Shown: positions 25,805-35,687 of the stretch, in pieces
Position numbering within the stretch: position 1 is the first letter of the stretch
How the letters are laid out: each line of letters opens with the position of its first letter
NCBI GenBank assembly: GCA_902571425.1
Contig: CACGBZ010000004.1
Location: 50,099-114,098, forward strand
From: an uncultured Pelagibacteraceae bacterium
Lineage (GTDB): Bacteria; Pseudomonadota; Alphaproteobacteria; Pelagibacterales; Pelagibacteraceae
DNA length: 64,000 nt
Direction: 5' to 3'
The notes under the pieces: generated by a model
Told to the model about the DNA's origin: nothing
What the model saw: only the letters and a program-made list of their open reading frames with translations
Databases searched by the model: none
Made by a program: the position numbers and the translations under genes

Positions 25805-26223
25805 CTTTCTTGATCGAATTTTTCTATTTTTTTACATGTAGAGATTTTAGATAAACTTTCGACATCATTCAAAACAGCCTTAACAAATATTTCTGGATTA
25901 TCTTTTTCAAATAAAATTTGAGTATAAAACTGAGGATACCCATGTTTTAATGTAAGTATTTTTCCATTTTCCTCATAAATATTTCTCACATAGGAGTTTC
26001 TCTTTTTAACGCTTAAATCGGTGATCTTATATTTTTGATAAGTTTTTTCATTATAAACGTAATTACGTGTCATAATTAATTCATTAAGATTTAAAATATA
26101 TTCATTTTTTAAAAAACCGTCCTCTTTATGATCACATTTGCTCAACACAATTATTTCTGAGTAAGAATTAAAGGATATAAAAAAAAATAATAAAAAAAAT
26201 ATTAAAAACTTATTTTCTCTCAT
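25801..26223 (-). CDS. Exported hypothetical protein
   Basis: This 140-residue protein starts with a strong signal peptide (NKFLIFFLLFFFISFNSYSE). A small domain follows with two cysteines, LSKCDHKEDG near residue 29 and ISTCKKIEK near the end, that may form a disulfide. The segment LIMTRNYVYNEKTYQKYKITDLS suggests beta strands. I do not recognise a family. It is the last gene of a minus-strand run after a DUF1289 gene and a micro-protein gene, overlapping the latter by 14 bases. Confidence 0.75.
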   Translation of the reverse strand: MRENKFLIFFLLFFFISFNSYSEIIVLSKCDHKEDGFLKNEYILNLNELIMTRNYVYNEKTYQKYKITDLSVKKRNSYVRNIYEENGKILTLKHGYPQFYTQILFEKDNPEIFVKAVLNDVESLSKISTCKKIEKFDQES

Positions 26224-26383
26224 TCTTATCTACAAAAAATAAAGCTATAATAAATATTACAGTCCATGCAAATACAGACAATGTTTTAAAAGGAGTGGTA
26301 TCTGCTCCCCAAACATCAAAGAATAAAGCACCAATAATTATACCTATAGCGTAGATAATACTTACAATTTTAACTTTACTCAT
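26210..26383 (-). CDS. Two-helix membrane micro-protein (57 aa)
   Basis: This frame encodes 57 residues with two hydrophobic helices: VKIVSIIYAIGIIIGALFF and FKTLSVFAWTVIFIIALFFV. A short loop with DVWGADTTP separates them, and the tail is charged (DKNERK). It lies between the DUF1289 gene (8-base gap) and the exported hypothetical gene (14-base overlap), which supports translation as part of one transcript. The function is unknown. Confidence 0.65.
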   Translation of the reverse strand: MSKVKIVSIIYAIGIIIGALFFDVWGADTTPFKTLSVFAWTVIFIIALFFVDKNERK

Positions 26384-26391
26384 ATTTTATA

Positions 26392-26643
26392 CTACTCTTT
26401 GATTAAGTTTTTCTTGAAAAGAGACATGCCATTCTTGATTTTATATGAATACGATTCTTTAAAACTTTCAAGTTGCCAACCAGTCAGCCTTTTTTCAATT
26501 TGAATTATATTTTCTTTTTTCCAATCATCAGTTGTTTCTTCAAGCTTCCAAAGTCGTTTTTCATCATTACTTCTTCCACAACCATAACAATAGCCTGTTG
26601 TTGGATCAGTTTTACAAATACTTATACAGGGTGAAATAATCAT
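26392..26643 (-). CDS. DUF1289-domain protein (probable Fe-S or Zn cysteine motif)
   Basis: This 83-residue protein has the diagnostic N-terminus SPCISICKTDPTTGYCYGCGRS. Its four cysteines probably bind metal; no enzymatic role is established for the family. The remainder is helical and charged, with a WKKENIIQIEKRL segment. It is the first gene of a three-gene minus-strand run facing away from tRNA-Leu. Confidence 0.9.
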   Translation of the reverse strand: MIISPCISICKTDPTTGYCYGCGRSNDEKRLWKLEETTDDWKKENIIQIEKRLTGWQLESFKESYSYKIKNGMSLFKKNLIKE

Positions 26644-26701
26644 TTTTTATAAATTAGTATAAATTTTATTAGATAAATAGTTAATTTTTTAACAATTGTC
26701 A

Positions 26702-26730
26702 TTGGACAAATAGTTTCAATAATATATAAA
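26702..26730 (+). promoter_or_regulatory. Candidate sigma-70 promoter for tRNA-Leu (and tig)
   Basis: A -35-like TTGGAC at 26702-26707 and a -10-like TATAAA at 26725-26730 are separated by exactly 17 bases. The tRNA begins 15 bases after the -10 box. The trigger factor gene follows the tRNA by 9 bases, so it may share this promoter. Confidence 0.6.
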
Positions 26731-26744
26731 ACCTCGTAATTTGT

Positions 26745-26829
26745 GGGGCGATGGCGGAATTGGTAGACGCGTTGGTCTTAGGAACCAATATGGCAACATG
26801 TGAAGGTTCGAGTCCTTTTCGCCCTACCA
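26745..26829 (+). tRNA. tRNA-Leu (anticodon UAG)
   Basis: This 85-base tRNA has the acceptor pair ggggcga/tcgccct (one G-U), discriminator A and encoded CCA (ends 26829). The anticodon stem ttggt/accaa encloses cttagga, placing TAG at 26779-26781. A variable arm and ggttcgagtcc T-loop region are present, as expected for a class II leucine tRNA. Confidence 0.95.
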
Positions 26830-26838
26830 TAAAATATT

Positions 26839-28275
26839 ATGAAAGTTACAGTAGAAAATAAAAAAGGTTTAAATAAAGACCTTAAAGTTTTTATCGATAA
26901 AGAGACAATGAACTCTTATATGGATGAAAAATACGAAGAGATCAAAAGCACTGTTAATCTTAAAGGATTTAGACCAGGTAAAGTTCCAAAAGAAATTTTA
27001 AAAAGACAATTTGGTAAAGCAGTTTTTGGAGAAGTTTTAGACAAAGTTTTAAAAGAAACATCTACAAAAGCATTAGAGGAAAATAAAATTAAACCAGCTG
27101 GTCAACCAAAGCTTGACTTAAAGACATATGGCGAAGACAAAGATCTTGAGTATGTTTTGTCAGTAACGGAATTACCAAAAGTAGAAATCAAATCTTTAGA
27201 AAAAATTAAATTTGACGAATACACAGTCAAAATTGATGATAGTGAAACAGATAAAAGAATAAAAGATATAGCTAAAAACCAACCAAATTTTAAAGAAGTA
27301 AGCGCAGATACAAAAGCCAAAAAAGGTGATTTAGTCTCATTAGACTACAAAGCAACAGTTGATGGTAAGGATTTTAAAGGAAGTGAAGGAAAGAATACCC
27401 AGCTAACTCTAGGTAAAGATTTATTTTTAAAAGGTTTCGATGAGCAATTGATTGGAGTTAAGAAAGATGATGAAAAAATTGTAGAAGCAACTTTGCCAGA
27501 AAATTTCCCAGAAAAAGAATTAGTAAATAAAAAAGCTAAATTTAATTGTAAAATTTTAAGTGTTAAACAATCAGAAGAAGTAAAAATTGATGATGATTTT
27601 GCAAAAAATTTAGGAGCAAAAGATTTAAAAGATTTAAAAACATTAATTTCAAAACAAATTAATGATGAATATAAAAATTCTCTAGATCAATTGTCTAAAA
27701 ATCAAATTTTAAAAGAAATAGAGAAAATTAAAGTGGATGAAGTCCCAGATAACTTAGTTGAGGAAGAAGTTAAAATTCTTTCACAAGGTATGTCTGAAGA
27801 AGAAGCAAAGAAAAATAAAAAAAATTTTGAAGATAAAGCAAAAACAAGAATTAAGACTGGATTAATCTTAAATGAGTTTGGTGAAAAAAATCAAATCAAA
27901 GTATCAGAGCAAGAAATTCAAGCTGAAGTTCAAAAACAATTAAGAATGATGCCTGGGCAAGAAAAAATGATTATGGATTTTTATCAAAAAAACCCATCAG
28001 CATTAGCGAGTTTAAGAGGATCAGTATATGAGGAAAAAATTTTAAATTTAATTAAAGAAAAAGGTAAAGCAAATAAGAAAGAAATATCAAAAGAGGAAGC
28101 TGAAAAGATTCTAAAAGAAGCTCATAAGCATGATCATGAGCATAGCCATGGAGAAGAAAAAAAAGAAACTAAGAAAAAATCAATTACATCATCTGCTAAA
28201 GAAACAAAACCTGCAACTAAAAAGGCAAAATCGAAGCCAGCAACAAAAAAGACAAAAAAAGTTAGCAAAAAGTAA
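26839..28275 (+). CDS. tig: Trigger factor (ribosome-associated chaperone and prolyl isomerase)
   Basis: This 478-residue chaperone binds nascent chains at the ribosome exit. The ribosome-binding signature is [17 protein letters not shown] near residues 45-61. The FKBP-type domain spans roughly residues 155-245 ([16 protein letters not shown]). The helical chaperone domain ends near residue 425. It carries an unusual tail: a histidine cluster ([13 protein letters not shown]) followed by a lysine/alanine/threonine-rich stretch to the end. The tail makes it longer than the usual ~430-450 residues. It heads the tig-clpP-clpX-lon run and starts 9 bases after tRNA-Leu. Confidence 0.96.
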   Translation: MKVTVENKKGLNKDLKVFIDKETMNSYMDEKYEEIKSTVNLKGFRPGKVPKEILKRQFGKAVFGEVLDKVLKETSTKALEENKIKPAGQPKLDLKTYGEDKDLEYVLSVTELPKVEIKSLEKIKFDEYTVKIDDSETDKRIKDIAKNQPNFKEVSADTKAKKGDLVSLDYKATVDGKDFKGSEGKNTQLTLGKDLFLKGFDEQLIGVKKDDEKIVEATLPENFPEKELVNKKAKFNCKILSVKQSEEVKIDDDFAKNLGAKDLKDLKTLISKQINDEYKNSLDQLSKNQILKEIEKIKVDEVPDNLVEEEVKILSQGMSEEEAKKNKKNFEDKAKTRIKTGLILNEFGEKNQIKVSEQEIQAEVQKQLRMMPGQEKMIMDFYQKNPSALASLRGSVYEEKILNLIKEKGKANKKEISKEEAEKILKEAHKHDHEHSHGEEKKETKKKSITSSAKETKPATKKAKSKPATKKTKKVSKK

Positions 28276-28307
28276 TCTCAAGTTGTATAAGTAGAACGAA
28301 TCAACTT

Positions 28308-28919
28308 ATGACAACAAAAATATCAGAACACATGAGTAATCTTGTGCCAATGGTTGTGGAACAATCTAGTAAAGGTGAAAGAGCTTACGATATTTATTCA
28401 AGATTATTAAAAGAAAGAATTATTTTTTTAACAGGACAAATTAACGATAACGTTGCATCATTAGTTACTGCTCAATTATTATTTTTAGAAGCTGAAGACC
28501 CAAAAAAAGAAATTTATTTATATATTAATAGTCCAGGAGGTTTGGTCACAGCAGGACTTGGTATCTATGACACAATGCAATATGTAAAACCAGATATCTC
28601 TACTTTATGTATCGGTCAAGCGGCATCAATGGGTTCTTTTTTGCTTGCAGCTGGCACAAAAGGAAAAAGATTTTCATTACCAAATTCAAGAATTATGGTT
28701 CACCAACCATCAGCAGGTTTTCAAGGTCAGGCAACTGATATTGAAATTCACGCTAATGAGGTTTTGTCTCTAAAGAAAAGGCTTAATGAAATTTATTCTA
28801 GACACACTGGAAAAAGTGTTGATGAAATAAAATCTGCTCTTGAAAGAGATAATTTTATGACAGCAGATGTCGCACAATCTTTTGGTCTTATTGACGAAGT
28901 AGTAGAAAAAAGATCTTAA
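28308..28919 (+). CDS. clpP: ATP-dependent Clp protease proteolytic subunit
   Basis: This 203-residue serine protease subunit has the catalytic triad in consistent spacing: Ser107 in QAASMGSF, His132 in MVHQPSAG and Asp181 in ERDNFMT. It forms the tetradecameric chamber fed by ClpX, whose gene follows 92 bases later. It is preceded by tig in the conserved proteobacterial order. Confidence 0.97.
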   Translation: MTTKISEHMSNLVPMVVEQSSKGERAYDIYSRLLKERIIFLTGQINDNVASLVTAQLLFLEAEDPKKEIYLYINSPGGLVTAGLGIYDTMQYVKPDISTLCIGQAASMGSFLLAAGTKGKRFSLPNSRIMVHQPSAGFQGQATDIEIHANEVLSLKKRLNEIYSRHTGKSVDEIKSALERDNFMTADVAQSFGLIDEVVEKRS

Positions 28920-28971
28920 TACACAATATATTGAGTCTTCATTATTCGAAACTTGATTAGTGTGAGTCATC

Positions 28972-28977
28972 TATAAT
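28972..28977 (+). promoter_or_regulatory. Candidate -10 element upstream of clpX
   Basis: A perfect TATAAT lies 34 bases before the clpX ATG in the clpP-clpX gap. A CTTGAT sequence at 28952-28957 is upstream but too close for a standard 17-base spacer; it could be part of an alternative-sigma element. The call rests mainly on the perfect hexamer. Confidence 0.3.
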
Positions 28978-29011
28978 AAAGTAATTAAATTGATTCGTTA
29001 AAAAAATTAAA

Positions 29012-30280
29012 ATGACAACAAATAATAAAAATATTCTTTACTGTTCTTTTTGTGGCAAGAGCCAACATGAGGTCAGAAAACTAATTGCTGGTCCAACTGT
29101 TTTCATTTGTGACGAATGTGTTGAGCTATGTATGGATATTATAAAAGAGGAGAGCAAAGATACTTTTGTAAAACATCAAGATGGTCTTCCATCTCCAAAG
29201 GAAATTTGTTCAGTATTAGATGATTACGTAATTGGTCAAGCTCACGCTAAAAAAGTATTATCGGTTGCAGTTCATAATCATTACAAAAGATTAAATTATG
29301 AGAGCAAAACTAGCAAAAATGTTGAGCTATCGAAATCCAATATACTTTTAGTGGGTCCTACAGGTTGTGGAAAAACATTGCTTGCACAAACTCTTGCTAG
29401 AATTCTAGACGTGCCATTTACAATGGCTGATGCAACCACTTTAACAGAAGCTGGTTATGTTGGAGAAGATGTTGAAAATATTATTTTAAAATTATTACAA
29501 GCCTCGGACTATAATGTTGAAAAAGCTCAAAGAGGAATAGTCTATATTGATGAGGTTGATAAAATTAGCAGAAAATCTGAAAACCCATCAATTACAAGAG
29601 ATGTATCTGGTGAAGGTGTTCAGCAAGCTCTTCTTAAAATAATGGAAGGAACAGTTGCAAGTGTTCCTCCTCAGGGCGGCAGGAAACACCCTCAACAAGA
29701 ATTTTTACAAGTAGATACCACGAATATTTTATTCATTTGTGGTGGTGCGTTTGCAGGGCTTGATAAAATAATTTCTCAAAGAGACAAGGGAACTTCAATT
29801 GGTTTTGGTGCAGACGTAAAAAATACACAAGATAAGAAAACTGGTGAATGGATGAAAGGTTTAGAGCCAGAAGATTTATTAAAATTTGGATTGATACCAG
29901 AATTTATTGGAAGACTTCCAATGATAGCAACACTTGAAGATTTAGATGAAAAATCTTTAATAAAAATATTACAAGAACCAAAAAATTCTTTAACAAAACA
30001 ATATCAAGAATTGTTTAAATTGGACGGTGCTAAATTAACATTTAAAGAAAACGCTCTGAAAGAAATAGCGCAAAAAGCAATTAGCAAAAAGACTGGAGCT
30101 AGAGGCCTGAGATCAATTCTAGAAAATATTTTATTGAAAACAATGTACGATCTTCCAAGTCAAGAAAATATTGAAGAGGTTATTGTTGATGCTGGCGCAG
30201 CAAAAGGACAGTCTCAACCCATTTTAGTTCATGCTAAAGGAGATAATAAATCGAAGCCAAATAAGACCACAGCGGCTTAA
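29012..30280 (+). CDS. clpX: ATP-dependent Clp protease ATP-binding subunit ClpX
   Basis: This 422-residue AAA+ unfoldase has an N-terminal zinc domain with Cys11, Cys14, Cys33 and Cys36. Walker A GPTGCGKT is at residues 115-122 and Walker B is in [10 protein letters not shown]. The pore loop GYVGED and the ClpP-binding IGF-type loop (TSIGFGADV) are both present. It recognises ssrA-tagged and other substrates and feeds them to ClpP. A short C-terminal basic tail ([12 protein letters not shown]) follows the small domain. Confidence 0.97.
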   Translation: MTTNNKNILYCSFCGKSQHEVRKLIAGPTVFICDECVELCMDIIKEESKDTFVKHQDGLPSPKEICSVLDDYVIGQAHAKKVLSVAVHNHYKRLNYESKTSKNVELSKSNILLVGPTGCGKTLLAQTLARILDVPFTMADATTLTEAGYVGEDVENIILKLLQASDYNVEKAQRGIVYIDEVDKISRKSENPSITRDVSGEGVQQALLKIMEGTVASVPPQGGRKHPQQEFLQVDTTNILFICGGAFAGLDKIISQRDKGTSIGFGADVKNTQDKKTGEWMKGLEPEDLLKFGLIPEFIGRLPMIATLEDLDEKSLIKILQEPKNSLTKQYQELFKLDGAKLTFKENALKEIAQKAISKKTGARGLRSILENILLKTMYDLPSQENIEEVIVDAGAAKGQSQPILVHAKGDNKSKPNKTTAA

Positions 30281-30340
30281 TATCCTTAATAAATAGCAAA
30301 AACCTATTGCATTATAAAATATAATATCCATATTATTCTC

Positions 30341-32719
30341 ATGGACATCAAAATTTCACTTCCTTTGTTACCACTAAGAGATATCGTGGTTTTTCCTAGT
30401 ATGGTTATTCCTTTGTTTGTAGGAAGAGATAAATCTATTTCAGCTCTTAACGAAGTGATGAAAAAAGATAAAAAGATTATTCTTGTTACACAAAAAAATT
30501 CAGAAATTGATGATCCTAAAAAAACAGATATTTTTATGCATGGTTGTGAAGGAAGTATTTTACAATTATTAAAATTACCTGATGGAACAGTTAAAGTTTT
30601 GGTTGAAGGAATTAAAAGAGTAAAAATTTTAGATTTTAAAGACAATGAAAAATTTATAACTTGTGATTATGCTCATCATCAAGACATTTTGCCTAAAGAT
30701 GAGGATTTGTTTCCCTTAGCAGCTACAGCTTTAAGAAGATTAGAAAAACTAACCTCTATAAATAAAAAAATTTCTACTGAAACAATTAATTCAATTAAAC
30801 AATTAAAAGATCCTTCACAGATTGCTGACAATATTGCATCTCATATAAGTGCTACTATTTCAGAAAAACAACAAATTTTTGAAACTGTAGATGTAAAGAA
30901 AAGGTTAAACGCTATCATAAAAATAATGGAAAATGAGACGAGCATTATTGGTGTTGAAAAAAGAATAAGAGGTAGAGTTAAAACTCAAATGGAAAAAACT
31001 CAAAGAGAATATTATCTAAATGAGCAATTAAAGGCTATCCAAAAGGAACTTGGAGAAATTGAAGACGGTAAAGATGAAACATCAAGTTTAAATAAGGCAA
31101 TTACGAAGGCTAAAATGCCAAAAGAAGTTGAAAAAAAATGTCTTCAGGAATTAAAAAAGTTAAAAAATATGAGTCCAATGTCTGCAGAAGCTACTGTTGT
31201 AAGAAATTATTTAGATTGGATGACAGAACTTCCTTGGCATAAAAAAAGTGAAGTTGATATAGATTTAATTAAAGCTTTGGATATTCTTGATAAAGATCAT
31301 TTTGGATTAGAAAAAGTTAAAGAGAGAATAATTGAATTTTTAGCTGTTCAAAAAAGAATGGAAAAAATTAAAGGTCCAATTTTATGCTTAGTTGGACCAC
31401 CAGGTGTTGGAAAAACATCATTAGGGAAATCAATCGCAAAAGCTACAAATAGAGAATTTGTAAGGATGTCAGTAGGAGGAATGAGAGACGAGGCCGAAAT
31501 AAGAGGTCATAGAAGAACTTATATAGGATCTTTACCTGGCAAAATTATTCAGATGATGAAAAAAGCTGGAACTAAAAACCCTCTAATTTTGTTAGACGAA
31601 ATTGACAAAATTGGAAATGATTATAGAGGAGATCCATCATCAGCTTTATTGGAAGCTCTAGACCCTGAGCAAAACACAACATTTAATGATCATTATTTAG
31701 AAGTTGATTATGATCTTTCAGATGTGATGTTTGTAACAACAGCTAATACACTAAATATTTTACCTCCTTTATTGGATAGAATGGAAGTTATTAGATTAGC
31801 AGGTTATACGGAGGATGAAAAAATCAGTATTGCTAATAAATATTTATTACCTAAACAAATCAAAGATAATGGTGTTAAAGAAAAAGAAATGAAATTAGAT
31901 GAAGATATTATAAGAGAAGTCATTAGAGGATATACAAAAGAGTCAGGTGTAAGGAATCTTGAAAGAGAAATTTCTAAACTTGCTAGAAAAGTTGTTAAAA
32001 AAATTGTTGCAGGTGAAGAGAAAGAAGTTGTAATTAATAATAAAAACTTATCAGATTTTTTAGGCGTTCCTAAGTTTAAGTTTGGAGAGCTAGAGTCTGA
32101 GAACAGAGTAGGAATAGTAACTGGACTTGCTTGGACAGAATATGGTGGTGAGATTTTAAAAATAGAGACTGTCACAATGCCCGGAAAAGGTAGAATGCAA
32201 ATCACTGGTAAGCTAGGCGATGTAATGCAAGAATCAGTTAAAGCTGCAAAATCTTTTGTAAGGTCAAAATGTTTAGAGTATGGAATCATACCTCCCATAT
32301 TTGAAAAGAAAGATTTTCATATACATGTTCCTGAAGGAGCAACACCAAAAGATGGGCCATCAGCTGGTATTGGTATGGTAACTTCAATTGTTTCATCAAT
32401 AACAAACATTCCTGTAAGAAGAGATGTTGCAATGACTGGTGAAGTAACTTTAACAGGCCAAGTATTGCCAATAGGTGGGTTGAAAGAAAAATTATTAGCT
32501 GCACATAGAGCTGGGATAAAAGAAGTTTTAATTCCAAAAGAGAACGAAAAAGATCTAGTAGATATGCCTAAGAAAATTATAGACGATATTAAGATCACAC
32601 CAGTTGAATATGCTGATCAGGTTATAAAAATAGCTTTAACAAAAGAACTTAAACCAACAGAGTGGGTTGAAGTAGATATATCTAAAAAAGACGATAAATC
32701 ACAAGCTAGTATTCAATAA
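30341..32719 (+). CDS. lon: ATP-dependent Lon protease
   Basis: This 792-residue protein is full-length for LonA. The N-terminal substrate domain starts LPLLPLRDIVVFPSMVIPLFVGR. Walker A GPPGVGKT is at residues 352-359. The protease domain has the catalytic dyad Ser674 in DGPSAG and Lys717 in GGLKEK. It degrades misfolded and regulatory proteins in the cytosol. It follows clpX by 60 bases on the same strand and is followed by tRNA-Val. Confidence 0.97.
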   Translation: MDIKISLPLLPLRDIVVFPSMVIPLFVGRDKSISALNEVMKKDKKIILVTQKNSEIDDPKKTDIFMHGCEGSILQLLKLPDGTVKVLVEGIKRVKILDFKDNEKFITCDYAHHQDILPKDEDLFPLAATALRRLEKLTSINKKISTETINSIKQLKDPSQIADNIASHISATISEKQQIFETVDVKKRLNAIIKIMENETSIIGVEKRIRGRVKTQMEKTQREYYLNEQLKAIQKELGEIEDGKDETSSLNKAITKAKMPKEVEKKCLQELKKLKNMSPMSAEATVVRNYLDWMTELPWHKKSEVDIDLIKALDILDKDHFGLEKVKERIIEFLAVQKRMEKIKGPILCLVGPPGVGKTSLGKSIAKATNREFVRMSVGGMRDEAEIRGHRRTYIGSLPGKIIQMMKKAGTKNPLILLDEIDKIGNDYRGDPSSALLEALDPEQNTTFNDHYLEVDYDLSDVMFVTTANTLNILPPLLDRMEVIRLAGYTEDEKISIANKYLLPKQIKDNGVKEKEMKLDEDIIREVIRGYTKESGVRNLEREISKLARKVVKKIVAGEEKEVVINNKNLSDFLGVPKFKFGELESENRVGIVTGLAWTEYGGEILKIETVTMPGKGRMQITGKLGDVMQESVKAAKSFVRSKCLEYGIIPPIFEKKDFHIHVPEGATPKDGPSAGIGMVTSIVSSITNIPVRRDVAMTGEVTLTGQVLPIGGLKEKLLAAHRAGIKEVLIPKENEKDLVDMPKKIIDDIKITPVEYADQVIKIALTKELKPTEWVEVDISKKDDKSQASIQ

Positions 32720-32726
32720 TAATTAA

Positions 32727-32755
32727 TTTACATTATTTAAGCGTTGATGTATGAA
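32727..32755 (+). promoter_or_regulatory. Candidate promoter for tRNA-Val/tRNA-Asp
   Basis: TTTACA at 32727-32732 and TATGAA at 32750-32755 are separated by 17 bases. The tRNA-Val begins 13 bases after the -10 box. The two tRNAs, 12 bases apart, probably form one transcript from here. Confidence 0.5.
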
Positions 32756-32768
32756 GTAGCTTTGTTTT

Positions 32769-32844
32769 GGGCGGTTAGCTCAGTTGGTAGAGCATCTCGT
32801 TTACACCGAGGGGGTCAAAGGTTCGAGTCCTTTACTGCCCACCA
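32769..32844 (+). tRNA. tRNA-Val (anticodon UAC)
   Basis: This 76-base tRNA has the acceptor gggcggt/actgccc with one G-U pair, discriminator A and encoded CCA. The anticodon loop tttacac within ctcg/cgag gives TAC at 32802-32804. The D-arm agctcagttggtagagc and T-arm ggttcgagtcc are canonical. Confidence 0.96.
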
Positions 32845-32856
32845 AAACGTATAAGT

Positions 32857-32933
32857 GGGGGTGTAGCTCAGTTGGTTAGAGCGATCGCCTGTCACGCGAT
32901 AGGTCGAGGGTTCGAGTCCCTTCACTCCCGCCA
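32857..32933 (+). tRNA. tRNA-Asp (anticodon GUC)
   Basis: This 77-base tRNA has the acceptor gggggtg/cactccc, discriminator G and encoded CCA. The anticodon stem atcgc/gcgat encloses ctgtcac, with GTC at 32891-32893. The discriminator G and anticodon agree with aspartate identity. It lies 12 bases after tRNA-Val. Confidence 0.96.
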
Positions 32934-33020
32934 CTTTTGCGCATTTTTTAATGTTAATATTAATAAAAATGTGACGTATCAGCCCTTCAACAACAGATAA
33001 AAACTGATATATAGATCTCC

Positions 33021-33389
33021 ATGTTATCTGATTTTTTAAAAGATTACTTACCAATAATAATATTTTTAGTATTAGCTCTAGGCTTAAGTTGTGCTTTTGT
33101 GGTTGTAAACTTTATTCTATCACCAAAAAAACCTGATCCTGAAAAACTTTCAGCTTATGAGTGTGGTTTTGAACCTTTTGAGGACTCTAGGATGGAATTT
33201 GATGTGAGATTTTATTTAGTTGCAATCCTGTTTATTATTTTTGATTTAGAAATAGCATTTTTATTTCCATGGGCAATATCTCTTGGAAATATTGGATTAT
33301 TAGGTTTTTCATCAATGATGATTTTTTTGTTCATACTTACAATAGGTTTTATTTATGAATGGAAAAAAGGTGCTTTAGACTGGGAATAA
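33021..33389 (+). CDS. nuoA: NADH-quinone oxidoreductase subunit A
   Basis: This 122-residue membrane subunit of complex I has three helices. The conserved cysteine loop [23 protein letters not shown] is near residue 46, with [12 protein letters not shown] following. It is the first gene of a contiguous 14-gene nuo operon. The 87 bases upstream, after tRNA-Asp, probably contain the promoter, but I see no convincing boxes. Confidence 0.96.
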   Translation: MLSDFLKDYLPIIIFLVLALGLSCAFVVVNFILSPKKPDPEKLSAYECGFEPFEDSRMEFDVRFYLVAILFIIFDLEIAFLFPWAISLGNIGLLGFSSMMIFLFILTIGFIYEWKKGALDWE

Positions 33390-33404
33390 AAATTATAAAC
33401 CACA

Positions 33405-33920
33405 ATGAATAACAAAATAGATCAAGTTCCAGAGGAATTTAAACAACTTGCAAAAGATTTTAGCAAGAATGGTTTTATAACTACATCACTTGATAATTTA
33501 ATTAACTGGTCAAGATCAGGATCACTTCACTGGATGACTTTTGGATTAGCATGTTGTGCTGTTGAAATGATGCAAACAGCTATGCCGAGATATGACTTAG
33601 AAAGATTTGGAGCAGCTCCAAGAGGTTCGCCAAGACAATCAGATGTTATGATAGTTGCAGGAACTTTAACAAATAAAATGGCTCCAGCTTTAAGAAAAGT
33701 TTATGACCAGATGCCTGAACCAAGATATGTGATTTCAATGGGTAGTTGCGCAAATGGGGGTGGATATTACCATTATTCATATTCAGTTGTTAGAGGTTGT
33801 GATCGAATTGTTCCTGTAGATGTTTATGTACCAGGATGTCCTCCATCAGCAGAGGCATTATTGTATGGAATACTACAATTACAAAAAAAAATTAGAAAAA
33901 AAGGATCTTTTATTAGATAG
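33405..33920 (+). CDS. nuoB: NADH-quinone oxidoreductase subunit B
   Basis: This 171-residue peripheral-arm subunit holds the terminal cluster N2. The ligand cysteines appear in [10 protein letters not shown] (tandem pair), [12 protein letters not shown] and VPGCPPSAE. The N2 cluster passes electrons to ubiquinone. It is 15 bases after nuoA and 2 bases before nuoC. Confidence 0.97.
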   Translation: MNNKIDQVPEEFKQLAKDFSKNGFITTSLDNLINWSRSGSLHWMTFGLACCAVEMMQTAMPRYDLERFGAAPRGSPRQSDVMIVAGTLTNKMAPALRKVYDQMPEPRYVISMGSCANGGGYYHYSYSVVRGCDRIVPVDVYVPGCPPSAEALLYGILQLQKKIRKKGSFIR

Positions 33921-33922
33921 TT

Positions 33923-34528
33923 ATGAAAAGTTTAGAAGATCTAGAAAAAAAAATTAATTCTGAGTTAACTACCAAAATTAACAATACAGAAATTAAACAT
34001 AACCAAATTTATATTGAAACAGATAAAGAAGATATGGTCGATGTCGCTATATTTTTAAAAACAAATCAAGATACTAAATTTAGACAACTAATAGATATAA
34101 CAGTTGTTGATTACCCAGAACAAAATCAAAGGTTTGAAGTAGTATACTTGTTTTTAAGTCATGAATTTAATCAAAGATTGATTGTAAAATATTCAATTGC
34201 CGAAAATGAAGTTATTCCATCCTTAACTAGCATTTTTCCATCAGCAAACTGGATGGAGAGAGAGGTTTTTGATATGTATGGGGTATCTTTCAAGGATCAC
34301 CCGGATCTAAGAAGAATACTAACTGATTATGGATTTGAAGGTCACCCATTAAGAAAAGATTTTCCATTAACTGGTCACTCAGAAGTAAGATATAGCGAAG
34401 ATCAAAAAAAAGTAATTAGTGAACCAGTAAAGCTTGAGCAAAATTATAGAAATTTTGATTACGAGAGTCCTTGGGAAGGAACAAAATATATTAAAGAAGA
34501 AATTGAAAATAATGACAAAAAAAATTAA
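33923..34528 (+). CDS. nuoC: NADH-quinone oxidoreductase subunit C
   Basis: This 201-residue protein is the 30-kDa subunit. The signature [40 protein letters not shown] region is near residues 112-153. The C-terminal tail is charged. It is separate from nuoD, unlike the enterobacterial fused nuoCD, and overlaps the nuoD start by 17 bases. Confidence 0.96.
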   Translation: MKSLEDLEKKINSELTTKINNTEIKHNQIYIETDKEDMVDVAIFLKTNQDTKFRQLIDITVVDYPEQNQRFEVVYLFLSHEFNQRLIVKYSIAENEVIPSLTSIFPSANWMEREVFDMYGVSFKDHPDLRRILTDYGFEGHPLRKDFPLTGHSEVRYSEDQKKVISEPVKLEQNYRNFDYESPWEGTKYIKEEIENNDKKN

Positions 34529-35687
34529 AAATTTAAATTTAAATTTTGGTCCACAGCATCCTGCAGCTCACGGTGTTCTAAGATTAATCTTAGAGTTAGA
34601 TGGTGAAGTAGTTGAAAAAGCAGATCCTCACATCGGTTTACTTCATAGAGGAACAGAAAAACTTATAGAAAATAAAACTTATATGCAGGCAGTTCCCTAT
34701 TTTGATCGTTTGGATTATGTCGCTCCAATGAATCAGGAGCATGCTTTCGCACTAGCTGTAGAAAAAATACTTCAAATAGATGTACCAATTAGAGCGCAAT
34801 ACATAAGAGTTATATTTTGTGAGATTGGGAGAATCTTAAGTCATATTTTAAACGTTACAACTCAAGCTCTTGATGTTGGTGCTCTAACTCCTTCTCTTTG
34901 GGGTTTTGAGGAAAGGGAAACTCTAATGACATTTTATGAGAGAGCTTCAGGATCAAGACTTCATGCGAATTATTTTAGAGCAGGAGGTGTTCATCAAGAT
35001 TTGCCGAAAGGTTTAGAAGAAGATATTGCAAAGTTTTGTGAAACATTTCCAAAAATAATTAATGATTTAGAAAGTTTGTTAACTGATAATAGAATTTTTA
35101 AACAAAGAAATGTAGATATAGGAGTGGTCACAAAAGAAGACGCCTTAGATTATTCTTTTTCAGGAGTTATGATTAGAGGGTCGGGTGTTCCATGGGATTT
35201 AAGAAAATCTCAACCTTATGATTGCTATGCAAGTTTAGACTTTAAAATTCCAGTTGGAAAAAATGGAGATTGTTACGACAGATATCTATGTAGAATTGAA
35301 GAAATGAAAGAAAGTGTTTCAATTATCAAACAATGTCTTGCTAAAATGGAAAAAGGTCCAATCAAATCATTAGATGGCAAGATTAGCCCTCCACCTAAGG
35401 CAGAAATTAAACAATCAATGGAAGCTTTAATACATCATTTTAAACTTTTCACAGAGGGATACAGAGTTCCAAAAGATGAAATTTATGCAGCTGTTGAGGC
35501 ACCAAAAGGAGAATTTGGTGTTTACTTAATATCTGATGGATCAAGTAAACCTTACAAATGCAAAATAAGAGCACCAGGTTTTTCACATTTACAATCAATG
35601 GATTATCTAATTAAAGGTCATATGTTAGCAGATGTTCCTGCGGTATTGGGTTCTTTAGATATTGTTTTTGGTGAGGTAGACAGATGA
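34512..35687 (+). CDS. nuoD: NADH-quinone oxidoreductase subunit D
   Basis: This 49-kDa subunit forms the quinone pocket with NuoB. The start at ATG 34512 gives [21 protein letters not shown], the normal beginning; the longer frame from 34434 adds 26 residues read inside nuoC and is rejected. Conserved [12 protein letters not shown] and a C-terminal GEVDR are present. The length becomes 391 residues, as usual. Its stop overlaps nuoE by 4 bases. Confidence 0.96.
   Translation: MTKKIKNLNLNFGPQHPAAHGVLRLILELDGEVVEKADPHIGLLHRGTEKLIENKTYMQAVPYFDRLDYVAPMNQEHAFALAVEKILQIDVPIRAQYIRVIFCEIGRILSHILNVTTQALDVGALTPSLWGFEERETLMTFYERASGSRLHANYFRAGGVHQDLPKGLEEDIAKFCETFPKIINDLESLLTDNRIFKQRNVDIGVVTKEDALDYSFSGVMIRGSGVPWDLRKSQPYDCYASLDFKIPVGKNGDCYDRYLCRIEEMKESVSIIKQCLAKMEKGPIKSLDGKISPPPKAEIKQSMEALIHHFKLFTEGYRVPKDEIYAAVEAPKGEFGVYLISDGSSKPYKCKIRAPGFSHLQSMDYLIKGHMLADVPAVLGSLDIVFGEVDR

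Noticed and set aside
31804..32298. Antisense frame opposite lon (164 aa)
   Set aside because: Serine/phenylalanine-rich mirror of a lysine-rich coding strand; the lon frame is clearly the coding one.
32942..32971. AT-only imperfect hairpin after tRNA-Asp
   Set aside because: The arms are nearly pure A/T and no T tract follows, so it cannot be told from chance in this composition.
32815..33054. Antisense frame across tRNA-Val, tRNA-Asp and the nuoA start
   Set aside because: Its C-terminal half is only the reverse complement of the tRNA genes, a common false protein.
34434..34511. Upstream start for nuoD
   Set aside because: Lies within nuoC in another frame; ATG 34512 gives the standard beginning.
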